NCBI RefSeq assembly: GCF_024734405.1
Contig: NZ_CP059556.1
Coordinates: 3,162,001 to 3,226,000, forward strand
From: Saccharopolyspora gregorii
Lineage (GTDB): Bacteria; Actinomycetota; Actinomycetes; Mycobacteriales; Pseudonocardiaceae
Direction: 5' to 3'
DNA: 64,000 bases
The translations under genes were made by a program, and so were the position numbers. Numbering within the stretch: position 1 is the stretch's first letter; the number at the start of each line of letters is the position of its first letter. Positions 26,840-36,092 of this stretch are shown in pieces. Below the pieces are notes generated by a model. That model was not told where the DNA came from, made no database searches, and worked only from the letters and a program-made list of their open reading frames with translations.

Positions 26840-27145
26840 ATGAGCGAACAACCGCAGGTGCAGGACCACCCGGAGCGCAACCGGTTCGAGATCACCGTCG
26901 GCGGCGAGCTCGCCGGGTTCGCCGACTACCGGCGCACCCCCGGGCACGTCGACCTGGTGCACACCGAGATCGACCCCGCCCACCAGGGCGCCGGGCTCGC
27001 CGGGACGCTCGCGAAGTCCGCGCTCGAGTCGCTGCGCGCCGAAGGAGTGCAGGTCACGCCGTCCTGCTCCTACATCGCCGCCTACATCCGCAAGCACCCC
27101 GACTACCTCGACCTGGTGCCCGAGTCCGCGCGCGCCGCCCTCTGA
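26840..27145 (+). CDS. Small GNAT domain protein (YjdJ/NATD1 type)
   Basis: 101 residues. A minimal GNAT fold: FEITVGGELAGFADYRR, VDLVHTEIDPAHQGAGLAGTL (acetyl-CoA loop HQGAGLA) and TPSCSYIAAYIRKHPDYLDLV. This short class has an unknown, possibly protein-directed acetyl transfer role. Twenty-two bp precede the pirin gene, so the two are probably co-transcribed. Confidence 0.9.
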   Translation: MSEQPQVQDHPERNRFEITVGGELAGFADYRRTPGHVDLVHTEIDPAHQGAGLAGTLAKSALESLRAEGVQVTPSCSYIAAYIRKHPDYLDLVPESARAAL

Positions 27146-27167
27146 TCGCGCGGGCTACCGTCGTCCG

Positions 27168-28172
27168 GTGAGCAACACCGAGCCGGACCCCGCCGAACGC
27201 ACCGTCTGCGACGGGCCGCCCACCGGCACCGCCGAACCCCGCGCGGACCTGCTCGAACCGCGCGACGTGCCGCTGGGCGGGCCGCGGGCGATGCGGGTGC
27301 GGCGCACCCTGCCGCACCGGGACCTGCGCATGGTCGGCGCCTGGTGCTTCGTGGACTCCTACGGTCCGACCGACCTCGGCGGTGGTCCGGGGATGCAGGT
27401 GCCCCCGCACCCGCACATCGGGTTGCAGACCGTCAGCTGGCTGCTCGACGGCGAGATCCTGCACCAGGACAGCCTCGGCAACGCGCGGCTGGTGCGGCCC
27501 GGGCAGCTGAACCTGATGACCGCGGGCGGCGGCATCGCCCACTCCGAGCAGACCCCGGCCGAGCACTCCCCGGTGCTGCACGGCGTGCAGCTGTGGATCG
27601 CCCAGCCCGAACGGGACCGCAACGGGCCAGCCCACTTCGAGCAGCACGCCGACCTGCCGGTGCTCACCGAGGACGGCGGCCGCATCACCGTGATCAACGG
27701 CGAGCTCGGCGGCGCCACCTCACCGGCCCGCACCTGCACCCCGCTGGTCGGCGCCGAGATCGCGCTGCGCCCCGGTGGGCGGGTGCGGCTGCCGCTGCGC
27801 CCGGACTTCGAGCACGCGGTGCTGGCGCTGTCGGATCCGGTGGAGGTCGACGGCACCGCGCTCACCACCGGCTCGCTGCTGCACCTCGGCGAAGGGCGCC
27901 GGGAGGTCCTGCTGTCCGCGGAATCGGCGAGCCGGGCCCTGCTGATCGGCGGGGCGCCGTTCGACGAGGAACTGGTCATGTGGTGGAACTTCGTCGCCCG
28001 CACCCACGAGGAGGTCGTCGAAGCGCGCCGCGACTGGGAGGCCGAGCGCACCGGCCCCAGCCCGGACCGGTTCGGAGCCGTGCCCGGCTACGACGGCGCC
28101 GCGCTGCCCGCGCCCGAACCACCCCGCGCACGCCTGCGCGCCCGCCCCCGGGCCCGGCACCTGGAGCGCTGA
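27168..28172 (+). CDS. Pirin family protein
   Basis: 334 residues from GTG. Bicupin with the pirin metal site PHPHIGLQTVSW, HQDSLGN and GIAHSEQTP (His, His, His, Glu). Pirin C-terminal domain recognisable at LIGGAPFDEELVMWWNFV. Bacterial pirins act as quercetinases or redox regulators; which applies is not visible. The C-terminal 30 residues are Arg/Pro-rich and beyond the usual family length. Confidence 0.9.
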   Translation: MSNTEPDPAERTVCDGPPTGTAEPRADLLEPRDVPLGGPRAMRVRRTLPHRDLRMVGAWCFVDSYGPTDLGGGPGMQVPPHPHIGLQTVSWLLDGEILHQDSLGNARLVRPGQLNLMTAGGGIAHSEQTPAEHSPVLHGVQLWIAQPERDRNGPAHFEQHADLPVLTEDGGRITVINGELGGATSPARTCTPLVGAEIALRPGGRVRLPLRPDFEHAVLALSDPVEVDGTALTTGSLLHLGEGRREVLLSAESASRALLIGGAPFDEELVMWWNFVARTHEEVVEARRDWEAERTGPSPDRFGAVPGYDGAALPAPEPPRARLRARPRARHLER

Positions 28173-28178
28173 GGCGGC

Positions 28179-28712
28179 TCACCGGGCCCGGTCGGACCAG
28201 ACGACCTCCCCGTCCACGACCGCCGAGGTCGGGGACAGGCCCACCGCGCGGGCGACCGCGCTCGACCGCCGGTGTCCGGCACGGATGTGCGCGGTCAGCT
28301 CGCCGACGCCCTGCTCGTGCAGCCAGCCGGCCATGGCACGCGCCGCTTCCTGCGCGTAGCCGTGGCCCTGGTGCTCGGTGCCGACGACCCAGGCGAGCGC
28401 GGCCCGCAGCAGCCCCGGCTCCGGGCGGGTGAGCGTGGCCTGCACGGTGCCGCGAACCCGCCCGTCGGCGCGGCCGCGCACGATCCAGTTCAGCCAGCCC
28501 TGCTCGCCGTCCGGGGAGTGCCCGGCCACCTGCCACCGGTAGCGCGCCGCGAGCTCGTCGGCGGAACGCGGTTCCCCACCGGTCCACTCGTGCAGCCGCA
28601 CGTCGTCGAGGACCGGCGCGGTCTCCCGCGCGTGCTCGACCCGCAGCGGTTCCAGCCGCAGTCGAACCGTCAGCAGCGGCGCGGCGGCCGGCCAGGCCGC
28701 GAGATCGGACAC
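28179..28712 (-). CDS. GNAT family acetyltransferase (RimJ/RimL type)
   Basis: 177 residues from GTG. LRLEPLRVEHA start, GTVQATL, and the acetyl-CoA segment VVGTEHQGHGYAQEAARAM are typical of ribosomal-protein/antibiotic acetyltransferases. The C-terminal part is short and lacks the usual NxxS/Y helix: HRRSSAVARAVGLSPT replaces the more common NxAS motif. Convergent with the pirin gene at a 6-bp gap. Confidence 0.82.
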   Translation of the reverse strand: MSDLAAWPAAAPLLTVRLRLEPLRVEHARETAPVLDDVRLHEWTGGEPRSADELAARYRWQVAGHSPDGEQGWLNWIVRGRADGRVRGTVQATLTRPEPGLLRAALAWVVGTEHQGHGYAQEAARAMAGWLHEQGVGELTAHIRAGHRRSSAVARAVGLSPTSAVVDGEVVWSDRAR

Positions 28713-28756
28713 GCCGCGGATCGTAGCCGCGCAGGCCACCGGCGGCCGGGCACCCG

Positions 28757-30211
28757 TCACCGGGGCCCGGCGGCCCCCGGCTCGGGTCCCGCGGTGAACA
28801 CGTGCCCGCCGCGGTGCTCCGGCCACCCCGGGTCGCCGGTGGCCACGAACGACACCCACGCCCCGTGCAGCCGATCCGCCAGAGCACGGTCCGGCTCCTC
28901 CCCGAGCAGCCCGGTCGGCCCGGTGGCGACCGCCAGGTTGTGGAACACGAACGGCAGCTCCAACCCGTGGCAGGCACCCAGCCGGCCGCCGAAGCGCGGC
29001 GAGCGCCAGGTGAACTCGGCGACGTGCGTGCGCCCACCCGAATCGCGGTGGCGCGCGGCGAACTCCCTGGCCGGCAGCCGGAACACCAGGTCGGTCAGCG
29101 CCGCCGACAGCGCCTCGCCCGCCGGGCGCCGCCCCAGCCCGTAGGCCGCGAGCACGCCGGACGCGTCCGGGTGCGAGGCACCGAGCGCGGCGACGGCCTG
29201 CTCGTCGGTGGTGGAGTCGACGACGCCGGAGGCCGCCAGGTACAGCGCCATCTCCTCCCGGCAGGTGCTCACCAGCACGTCGATCCCGGCCGCGCTGCCC
29301 GCGGCCACCGCCTCGCCCGGCGGCACCGGCAGCACGTCGTCGCCGTGCACCGGCAGGAACGCGCTGAGCCTGAACGACGGGTCGTGGCCGTGCTCGTCGC
29401 GCAGGTCCGGAGCACCGCCGGGCGCCATGACCGCTGCTTGCGCGGCCAGCAGCTCCCGCACCCCGACCCGCCGGAACGCCTCCGCCGTCGCGGGAACGCC
29501 CAGGTGCCGCGCCAGCGACTCCACCAGCGCCCGACCCAGGTCCCGCGAGCGGGTCATGCCGGTGTGCCCGCTCTGCACGATCGCCCGGTCCACCAGCCCG
29601 TCCAGCAGCGGCGAACCGAGCAGGTCCGCGATGCTCATCGCCCCGGAGGACTGCCCGCACACCGTGACGTTGCCCGGGTCGCCGCCGAACGCGGCGGCGT
29701 TCTCCCGCACCCAGCGCAGCGCGGCCAGCTGGTCGCGCAATCCCACGTTCGTCTCCCCGATCGGGGCGAAGCCCTCCGCTCCCAACCGGTGGTTGATCGC
29801 GACCAGCACCACCCCGGAGCGGGCGAACGCGGCCCCGTCGTAGAGCGGTGCCGCGCCGCCGCCGCTGACGAACGCGCCGCCGTGCACGAACACCAGCACC
29901 GGCAGCCCGGCGCCGTCCTGGTCCGGGCGGGTGATCTCGGCGGTCAGGTAGTCGTCGCCGCCGGACCACTCCGGGCCGCGCAGCACCGAGACGTCCAAGC
30001 CCGGCAGCTCCCCCGCGGCCTGCTGCGGCGCGACCGGCCCGACCCGGTCCGCCGCGCGCACCCCGTCCCAGCGCGGCGCCGGTCGTGGGGCCGCGAACCG
30101 CAGGTCACCGGTGGGTGCGGCCGCGTAGGGCACCGCGCGGAAGCGCACCACCCCGCCGCCGCGGATCCCGCGGACCCGCCCCGACGTGGTGGTGGCGATC
30201 GGTTCTGCCAC
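28757..30211 (-). CDS. Type-B carboxylesterase/lipase
   Basis: 484 residues. Nucleophile elbow GQSSGA, oxyanion-hole FVHGGAF, and the carboxylesterase FRAVPYAAAPTGDLRF N-terminal block. Catalytic His is probably that of GACHGLELPFVF. No signal peptide, so cytoplasmic. Substrate unknown. It is preceded by 114 bp shared with the divergent exonuclease gene. Confidence 0.9.
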   Translation of the reverse strand: MAEPIATTTSGRVRGIRGGGVVRFRAVPYAAAPTGDLRFAAPRPAPRWDGVRAADRVGPVAPQQAAGELPGLDVSVLRGPEWSGGDDYLTAEITRPDQDGAGLPVLVFVHGGAFVSGGGAAPLYDGAAFARSGVVLVAINHRLGAEGFAPIGETNVGLRDQLAALRWVRENAAAFGGDPGNVTVCGQSSGAMSIADLLGSPLLDGLVDRAIVQSGHTGMTRSRDLGRALVESLARHLGVPATAEAFRRVGVRELLAAQAAVMAPGGAPDLRDEHGHDPSFRLSAFLPVHGDDVLPVPPGEAVAAGSAAGIDVLVSTCREEMALYLAASGVVDSTTDEQAVAALGASHPDASGVLAAYGLGRRPAGEALSAALTDLVFRLPAREFAARHRDSGGRTHVAEFTWRSPRFGGRLGACHGLELPFVFHNLAVATGPTGLLGEEPDRALADRLHGAWVSFVATGDPGWPEHRGGHVFTAGPEPGAAGPR

Positions 30212-30325
30212 TGCCCGGTCCTCCTCCTGCCGCGCCCGATCGAGTCGGGCGGATCACTGCGCGATCACCGGATCCTCCGGCGAGGCCCGCTGATCCCGTC
30301 GGACGATCTCGATACCGTGGCGATC

Positions 30326-31093
30326 ATGACCAACCCCACGTCGTCCTGGGCGGACGGGCCGCTGCTGGCGTTCGACCTGGAAACCACCGGAACGGACACC
30401 GGCACCGACCGGATCGTCACCGGCACCCTGATCTCCATCGTGCCCGGCCGCGAACCGCAGGTCCGCACCTGGCTGGCCGACCCCGGTGTGGAGATCCCCG
30501 CCGAGGCCGCCGAAGTGCACGGCATCAGCACCGACCACGCTCGCGAGCACGGCCGCCCCGCCGCGGAGGTCGCCGCCGAGATCGCCGAAGCGCTGACCGA
30601 CACCTGGCACCCGACGCGGCCGCTGTGCGTGTTCAACGCGCCGTTCGACCTGTCGCTGCTGGACTCGGAGCTGCGCCGCCACCACGGGCGGAAGCTGGAG
30701 GTGACCGGGCCGGTCGTCGATCCGCGCTGCCTGGACAAGCGGTTCGACCGCTACCGCAAGGGCAAGCGCACCCTCGGCGCCCTGTGCGAGCACTACCGGG
30801 TGCGGCTGGACTCCGCGCACGACGCCACCGCCGACGCGCTGGCCTGCGCCCGGCTGGCGTGGCGGCTGGCCAAGACCCACCCGGACGAGATCGGCACCCG
30901 CGCCCTCGCCGCCCTGCACGAGGACCAGACCGGCTGGCACCGCGACCAGCAGCACGACTTCGCCGGGTTCCTCGACCGCCAGGCCGACCGCGCCACCGAC
31001 ACCGCCGAAGCCGACGGGCTGCGGGCCCGCGCGGCCGACGTGCGCGCCCGCGCCGAGCACTGGCCGCTGGCGCTGGTCGCCGAACCGGCCTGA
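30326..31093 (+). CDS. DnaQ-like 3'-5' exonuclease (DEDDh)
   Basis: 255 residues. Exo I FDLETTG, Exo II FNAPFDLSLLD, and Exo III HDATADALA are in order, giving a DEDDh active site. Members of this type act in DNA proofreading or RNA trimming; no polymerase domain is attached. The C-terminal 70 residues are charged and helical. A GTG nine bases upstream is a possible alternative start. Confidence 0.9.
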   Translation: MTNPTSSWADGPLLAFDLETTGTDTGTDRIVTGTLISIVPGREPQVRTWLADPGVEIPAEAAEVHGISTDHAREHGRPAAEVAAEIAEALTDTWHPTRPLCVFNAPFDLSLLDSELRRHHGRKLEVTGPVVDPRCLDKRFDRYRKGKRTLGALCEHYRVRLDSAHDATADALACARLAWRLAKTHPDEIGTRALAALHEDQTGWHRDQQHDFAGFLDRQADRATDTAEADGLRARAADVRARAEHWPLALVAEPA

Positions 31094-31258
31094 CGGCGAG
31101 TGGGGCAACGGGTGCGGCGCGCGGAGCAGCCGCCCTGTCGGGTTCCCGTCATCGGGTCCGCCCGGGTCCGGCGCGCTCCTACGGTGAGCGCTTTCCGCAG
31201 GTGACGCGGCCGTGCGGGCCGCCGATCCCGCTCGTTCCCCGGACCCGAAGGACGTGCT

Positions 31259-33007
31259 GTGCCGAGCCCCGAACTCCCCGACACCGGCCGCGATCCGCGG
31301 TGGCGCCGCCGCGCCGTGACGGCCGCGGTCGCGCTGCTGGCCGCGGGCACCACCGCGCCGGCCACCGCGGCCGCCGAACCCGACGCGCGCGCCGGCGCGC
31401 AGACCCCGTTCACCTCGGGGGAAGCCGAGGACGCCGAGACCAACGGCACCGTGCTGGGCCCCGACCTCACCCAGGGCAGCCTCGCCTCGGAGGCCTCCGG
31501 GCGGCGCGCGGTGACCTTGGACGGCCCGGACCGGTACGTCGAGTTCACCCTCGGCGCCGACGCGAACGCGCTGACCGTCTCCGGCAACGTCCCGGACGGC
31601 ACCGAGGGCACCGTGACCGTCTCGGTCAACGGTGAACGCCTCGACACCCCGCTGCGGGTCACCAGCGAGTACTCCTACCTCGACACCCCGGACATCGAAG
31701 GGTCGACGACCCACCACCTGTTCGACCACGCCCGCCTGCTGCTGGACCGCGACCTGCACGCCGGGGACGTGGTGCGGCTCCAACCGGGCACGGTGCCCTC
31801 CTACACCGTCGACGTCGCCGACTTCGAACAGGTCGCCCCCGCCCCCGAGGCGCCGCAGGGCTCGGTGTCCGTGCTCGACACCGGTGCCGATCCGACCGGC
31901 GCCGAGGACTCCGCGGCCGCGTTCACCGCCGCGATCGAGCAGGCCAGGGCCGCGGGCACCGAGGTGTGGGTGCCCGAAGGCCGGTTCCGCATCGACTCCC
32001 CGCTGGCCGTCGAACAGGTCTCGATCATCGGCGCCGGGCCGTGGCGGTCGGTGCTGCTGAGCTCGCACCTGATCGACCAGACCGAGTCCGCGGGCGGGGT
32101 GCGGCTGCGCGACTTCGCGGTGCTCGGCGACGTCACCGACCGGGTCGACGACTCCCCGGACAACTTCGCCACCGGCAGTCTCGGCGCGGGTTCCGAGGTG
32201 ACCGGGTTGTGGTTGCAGCACCTCAAGGTCGGCATGTGGCTGACCGGGAACAACGACGACCTGCTCGTCGAGGGCAACCGGATCCTGGACACCACCGCCG
32301 ACGGCATCAACCTCAACGGGTCGGCCCGCGGCGTGCGGGTGCGGAACAACTTCCTGCGCAACACCGGCGACGATTCGCTGGCCATGTGGTCGCTGCACGC
32401 GCCCGACACCGGCAGCTCGTTCACCGGCAACACCGTGATCGCGCCGAACCTCGCCAACGGCATCGCCGTCTACGGCGGCACCGATCTGCAGGTGCGGGAC
32501 AACCTGGTCGCCGACACCAACGCGCTGGGCAGCGGCATCGCGATCTCCAACCAGGCGTTCGCGGCTCCGTTCTTCCCGCTCAGCGGCACGATCGAGGTGA
32601 CCGGCAACGAGCTGGTGCGCACCGGGGCGATGAACCCGAACCGGCAACACCCGATGGGGGCGCTGCGGGTGGACGCGTACGACTCGCCCATCGAGGCCGA
32701 GGTCCGGATCGCCGGGACGACCGCGACCGGCAGCCCGTACTCGGTGTTCGAGTTCTCCTCCGGCGGCGGGCAGGGCCACGAGGTCCGCGGCGTCACCGTC
32801 GAGGGCGCGGAGCTGCGCGGCGTGGGCACGGTCGTCGTGCAGGCCGAGACCGGCGGTGCGGCCCGCTTCGAGCAGGTCACCGCGGAGTCCGTGGGCGCGG
32901 CCGGGGTGTACAACTGCCCGGACCGGGGGACGTTCACCGTCGATCTCGGCGCCGGCAACAGCGGCTGGGACGACATCTGGCCGTGCGGGACGTGGCCCGA
33001 GCCGTGA
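31259..33007 (+). CDS. Secreted right-handed beta-helix protein, glucanase/mycodextranase-like
   Basis: 582 residues from GTG. The N-terminus RRRAVTAAVALLAAG followed by ATAAAEP is a signal peptide, with a twin-Arg flavour. Residues about 45-195 look like a carbohydrate-binding beta-sandwich. From SVLDTGADPTGAEDSAAAF the pectate-lyase/GH28-related beta-helix begins, with repeating Asn/Gly turns (NRILDTTADGINLNG, NNFLRNTGDDSLAMW). The GDDS and DGINLNG turns carry acidic residues typical of alpha-glucanase beta-helix enzymes. Exact polysaccharide cannot be said. Confidence 0.82.
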   Translation: MPSPELPDTGRDPRWRRRAVTAAVALLAAGTTAPATAAAEPDARAGAQTPFTSGEAEDAETNGTVLGPDLTQGSLASEASGRRAVTLDGPDRYVEFTLGADANALTVSGNVPDGTEGTVTVSVNGERLDTPLRVTSEYSYLDTPDIEGSTTHHLFDHARLLLDRDLHAGDVVRLQPGTVPSYTVDVADFEQVAPAPEAPQGSVSVLDTGADPTGAEDSAAAFTAAIEQARAAGTEVWVPEGRFRIDSPLAVEQVSIIGAGPWRSVLLSSHLIDQTESAGGVRLRDFAVLGDVTDRVDDSPDNFATGSLGAGSEVTGLWLQHLKVGMWLTGNNDDLLVEGNRILDTTADGINLNGSARGVRVRNNFLRNTGDDSLAMWSLHAPDTGSSFTGNTVIAPNLANGIAVYGGTDLQVRDNLVADTNALGSGIAISNQAFAAPFFPLSGTIEVTGNELVRTGAMNPNRQHPMGALRVDAYDSPIEAEVRIAGTTATGSPYSVFEFSSGGGQGHEVRGVTVEGAELRGVGTVVVQAETGGAARFEQVTAESVGAAGVYNCPDRGTFTVDLGAGNSGWDDIWPCGTWPEP

Positions 33008-33401
33008 GCCGCGGCGGGTCTCCCCGAGGTCGATCCCGGGGAGACCCGCGCACGCAGCGAACAGGGCGGGTGTCCTGCGGTGCCCGCGCACCGGTCTCCT
33101 GCCACGGACCGTGAGCACGAAGGTGCCCGAACCGGCCCGCGAAGTCGGCACGGCCGCTCACGGTCGGCGACCGCGGGCGGGATGTGGCGGGGAACGCATC
33201 CCGCTTCTGGCCCTAGCGACCGCAGTGATCGCCGCAGTTGAGGACGATGTTCGGCACTGGCCGTGACAGTGCGCGGCGGATCACCCACATTTCGCGCCCA
33301 CTCGGGTGGTGCTTTACCGGTCCGTTACCGGTAGGGTCTGATCCGCCGGTGGGTCACCCACTGGTGGTACTGGCCGTTTGCTCCCCGCAGAGTCGATACG
33401 G
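33008..33401. promoter_or_regulatory. 394-bp intergenic region with two inverted repeats
   Basis: No gene was found here. It holds TACCGGT-CCGTT-ACCGGTA (33315-33333), and GTGGGT-C-ACCCAC (33349-33361), which extends with one mismatch. Both are 40-90 bp upstream of the proline-rich gene and could be operator sites. The first 250 bp show nothing recognisable. Confidence 0.45.
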
Positions 33402-33956
33402 ATGACACTTCAAGACGATCTAGTTCGCCCCTGGTTCCAGCCGGCGGTCCCGCCCGAGCAGCAGGACCGTTCGCGGCCCGATGCCGGACCGGTGACCACT
33501 CGCTTCGTCGGAGAACTGCCCCTCGATGCGGCACCGGCACCGTCCGCCTCCCCCGGCCCCGCCCGTCCGGCGGCGCGCCCGGAGGACTTCCTGCCCCGCC
33601 CGGATGCGCCGGCGCCGAGGCCGGATCGAGTCGAGGTGACCCAGCCCTACATCCCGGCGATCCGGGAAGAGCGGCCGGAGTTCGCCAAGCGGCTCAATCC
33701 GGACCCACCGGCCGCGCGGGCGGGCACCATCGAGGAGGTGCCACCGAAGTCCCCGTCCGGCACGCTCGCCGACCTCATCCCGGTGACCCCGCCGGAGGCC
33801 CCCGCGGCCCCGCCGGTCCCGGACACCGCGGCCGCGCCGCCCGCGAAGGTCCCGCCGCGGCAGCCGGCCAAGCGCCGCAGCCTGGCGCGCAGGGTCGTGC
33901 GCCGCATCATCGGCCCGGACCTGCTGCGCAAGGACCCGCCGAAGAAGCGCCGCTGA
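33402..33956 (+). CDS. Proline-rich protein with a strongly basic C-terminus, function unknown
   Basis: 184 residues, not recognised. Residues 1-30 (MTLQDDLVRPWFQPAVPPEQQ) look like an ordered head; 45-150 are Ala/Pro-rich and probably disordered, with short acidic patches. The last 35 residues are dense in Arg/Lys (PAKRRSLARRVVRR then KKRR). No signal peptide or membrane helix. A nucleic-acid or membrane-surface binding tail is plausible. Base and codon use is like its neighbours, supporting a real gene. Confidence 0.6.
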   Translation: MTLQDDLVRPWFQPAVPPEQQDRSRPDAGPVTTRFVGELPLDAAPAPSASPGPARPAARPEDFLPRPDAPAPRPDRVEVTQPYIPAIREERPEFAKRLNPDPPAARAGTIEEVPPKSPSGTLADLIPVTPPEAPAAPPVPDTAAAPPAKVPPRQPAKRRSLARRVVRRIIGPDLLRKDPPKKRR

Positions 33957-34089
33957 CGTTCTTCCCCGACGCGGCGGTCGAGCCCGAACCCGGTGCTCGG
34001 CCGCCGCGTCGTCGCGTGCGCGGCCACCGGCCGCCCGCTCCCCGCGGGATCCTCGGAAGGTCCCACCGCGCACCTCCGGAGGTCGCCCG

Positions 34090-34890
34090 TTGTCCCAGCC
34101 ATCCCCGTCGTCAACGGCGGACCGGTTCGACCAGGTCGTGGCCCGGTTGCGGGCGGCGGGCTGCGTGTTCGCCGAGGACGAGGCCCGGCTGCTGCTGGCG
34201 GCGGCCGCCGACCCGGGCGACCTCGCCGAGCTGGTGCGGCGGCGGGCCGAGGGCCTGCCGCTGGAGCAGGTGCTGGGCTGGGCGGAATTCCTCGGGCTGC
34301 GCATCGCGGTCGAGCCGGGCGTGTTCGTCCCGCGGCGGCGCACCGAACTGCTCGCCCGCGAGGCCATCGACGCCGCCCGCGCCGCCGGCCCGGAACCGCT
34401 GGTGGTGGACCTGTGCTGCGGCTCCGGCGCGGTCGGCGCCGCCGTGCTGGCGGCCGTGCCCGCGGCGGTGGTGCACGCCGCCGACATCGACGCGGCCGCG
34501 GTGCGCTGCGCCCGCCGCAACCTGCCCCCGGAGCGGGTGCACGCCGGTGACCTGGGCCGGGCGCTGCCCGCGGCGCTGCGCGGCCGGGTGGACGTCCTGG
34601 CGGTCAACGCGCCCTACGTGCCGACGGCGCGGATCCCGCTGATGCCGCCGGAAGCGCGCGACCACGAACCGGCGACCGCCCTCGACGGCGGGGACGACGG
34701 GCTCGACCTGCACCGGCGGGTCGCCGCCGCCGCGCCCGCCCTGCTCGCCCCCGGCGGTGTCCTGCTCATCGAGACCAGCACCGAGCAGGCCGCGGGAACG
34801 GCCGCGGCGATGACCCGGCACGGCCTGCTCCCGCACACCACCGAGGACCCGGACGTGGCGGGCACCGTGGTCCGCGGCAGCACCCGCTGA
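34090..34890 (+). CDS. PrmC/HemK-related protein (glutamine-N5) methyltransferase
   Basis: 266 residues from TTG. SAM-binding motif VVDLCCGSGAVGAA and the substrate motif VNAPYVPT, an NAPY variant of the NPPY found in PrmC. An N-terminal helical domain (EQVLGWAEFLGLRIAVEPGVFVPRR) matches HemK. The variant motif is that of a side branch whose substrate is unknown. No prfA is next to it; the standard prmC is probably elsewhere. Confidence 0.85.
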   Translation: MSQPSPSSTADRFDQVVARLRAAGCVFAEDEARLLLAAAADPGDLAELVRRRAEGLPLEQVLGWAEFLGLRIAVEPGVFVPRRRTELLAREAIDAARAAGPEPLVVDLCCGSGAVGAAVLAAVPAAVVHAADIDAAAVRCARRNLPPERVHAGDLGRALPAALRGRVDVLAVNAPYVPTARIPLMPPEARDHEPATALDGGDDGLDLHRRVAAAAPALLAPGGVLLIETSTEQAAGTAAAMTRHGLLPHTTEDPDVAGTVVRGSTR

Positions 34891-35024
34891 CCTCGCCCGA
34901 TGCGGAAACGCATGCGCATCCGGCAGTCCCGGGATCTGGAAGAAGTTGCGCCACCGGGGGGTCGCCTCAGTAATCTGAGCGATCTGATCTTCCACCGGTC
35001 GACGACTATCCACAGAGGACGCAG

Positions 35025-36092
35025 ATGCCGTTGATCACCGACCCGGCGACCCCGCCGGTGCTGGCCGACAGCGTTCGGCTCGCCGACGACGGCGTGCACC
35101 TGCTGGACCGCCGGGTGTTCCCGTTCGAACGCACCTGGGTGCACGCCCGCGACGTCGAGCAGGTCGCCCGCGCCATCGAGGACATGGTCACCCAGTCCAG
35201 CGGCCCGTACTTCGCCGCGCTGTGGGGCCTCGCGCTGGCCGCCCGCCACGCCGCCGCCGACGCGCCCGACCAGGTCACCGAGCGGGTCCGCGCGGCCGCG
35301 GACCGGCTCATCGCCACCCGGCCCACCAACGACCACCAGCGGCTCGCCGCGGCGTTCGTGCTCGACGCCGTCGACGCCGCCCGCGCCCGCGGCGAGGACT
35401 CCCCGGCGGAACTCGCCGCCGCCGCGCTGGCCGGGGCGCGCGCCGGGGACGCCGACTACCGGGGGCGCAGCCGCGCCATGGGCGAGGCCGCCGCGCGGCT
35501 GCTGCCCGACGGCGCCCGGGTGCTCACCCACTGCTGGGGCGACCTGTACCTGACCGAGACGGTCGCCGCCGCCCAGCGCGCGGGCAAGGAACTCACCTTC
35601 TACTGCACCGAAACCCGCCCCTACCTGCAAGGCGCCCGGCTCACCGCCGAAACCCTCGCCGAGATGGGCGTACCCACCACGCTGATCACCGACGGCATGG
35701 GCGCTTCGCTGTTCAGCCGGGGCGAGGTGGACGCGCTGATCACCGCCAGCGACCGGGTCACCCTCGACGGGCACGTCGTCAACAAGGTCGGCACGCTGCA
35801 GCTCGCCGTCGCCGCGCACGCCTTCGGCGTGCCGTACCACGCGCTGTGCCACGAGCCGGACCCGAAATCCCCCACCGCGGCGGACGTGCCGATCGAGCAC
35901 CGCGACGGCGACGAAGTGCTGCACACCCTCGGGCGGCGCACCGCCAGCGAACGCGTCCGGGGCCACTACCCCGCGTTCGACGTGACCCCGCCCCGGTTCG
36001 TCACCACCGTCGTCACCGACCGGGGCCCGTTCGCCCCCGGCGCGCTCGCCGGGTACGAGCACCCCACCCACGACCAGGGGGAACAGGAATGA
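35025..36092 (+). CDS. mtnA: Methylthioribose-1-phosphate isomerase, divergent MtnA
   Basis: 355 residues, eIF2B/MtnA fold. ETRPYLQGARLTAETL and LITDGMGAS match MtnA, and NKVGTLQLA corresponds to its NKIGTY block. Two sites depart from the usual sequence: the catalytic-Cys region reads THCWGD instead of THCNTG, and GADRI is replaced by ASDRV. The cysteine and the aspartate are kept, so isomerase activity is likely. First gene of a four-gene methionine-salvage operon; ATG overlaps nothing upstream and its TGA overlaps the mtnC start (ATGA). Confidence 0.83.
   Translation: MPLITDPATPPVLADSVRLADDGVHLLDRRVFPFERTWVHARDVEQVARAIEDMVTQSSGPYFAALWGLALAARHAAADAPDQVTERVRAAADRLIATRPTNDHQRLAAAFVLDAVDAARARGEDSPAELAAAALAGARAGDADYRGRSRAMGEAAARLLPDGARVLTHCWGDLYLTETVAAAQRAGKELTFYCTETRPYLQGARLTAETLAEMGVPTTLITDGMGASLFSRGEVDALITASDRVTLDGHVVNKVGTLQLAVAAHAFGVPYHALCHEPDPKSPTAADVPIEHRDGDEVLHTLGRRTASERVRGHYPAFDVTPPRFVTTVVTDRGPFAPGALAGYEHPTHDQGEQE

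Noticed and set aside
34891-35024. SAM-type riboswitch ahead of the mtn operon
   Set aside because: Only small hairpins (GATGCG...CGCATC, CTCAG-TAAT-CTGAG) are seen; conserved SAM-I/IV core segments could not be matched.
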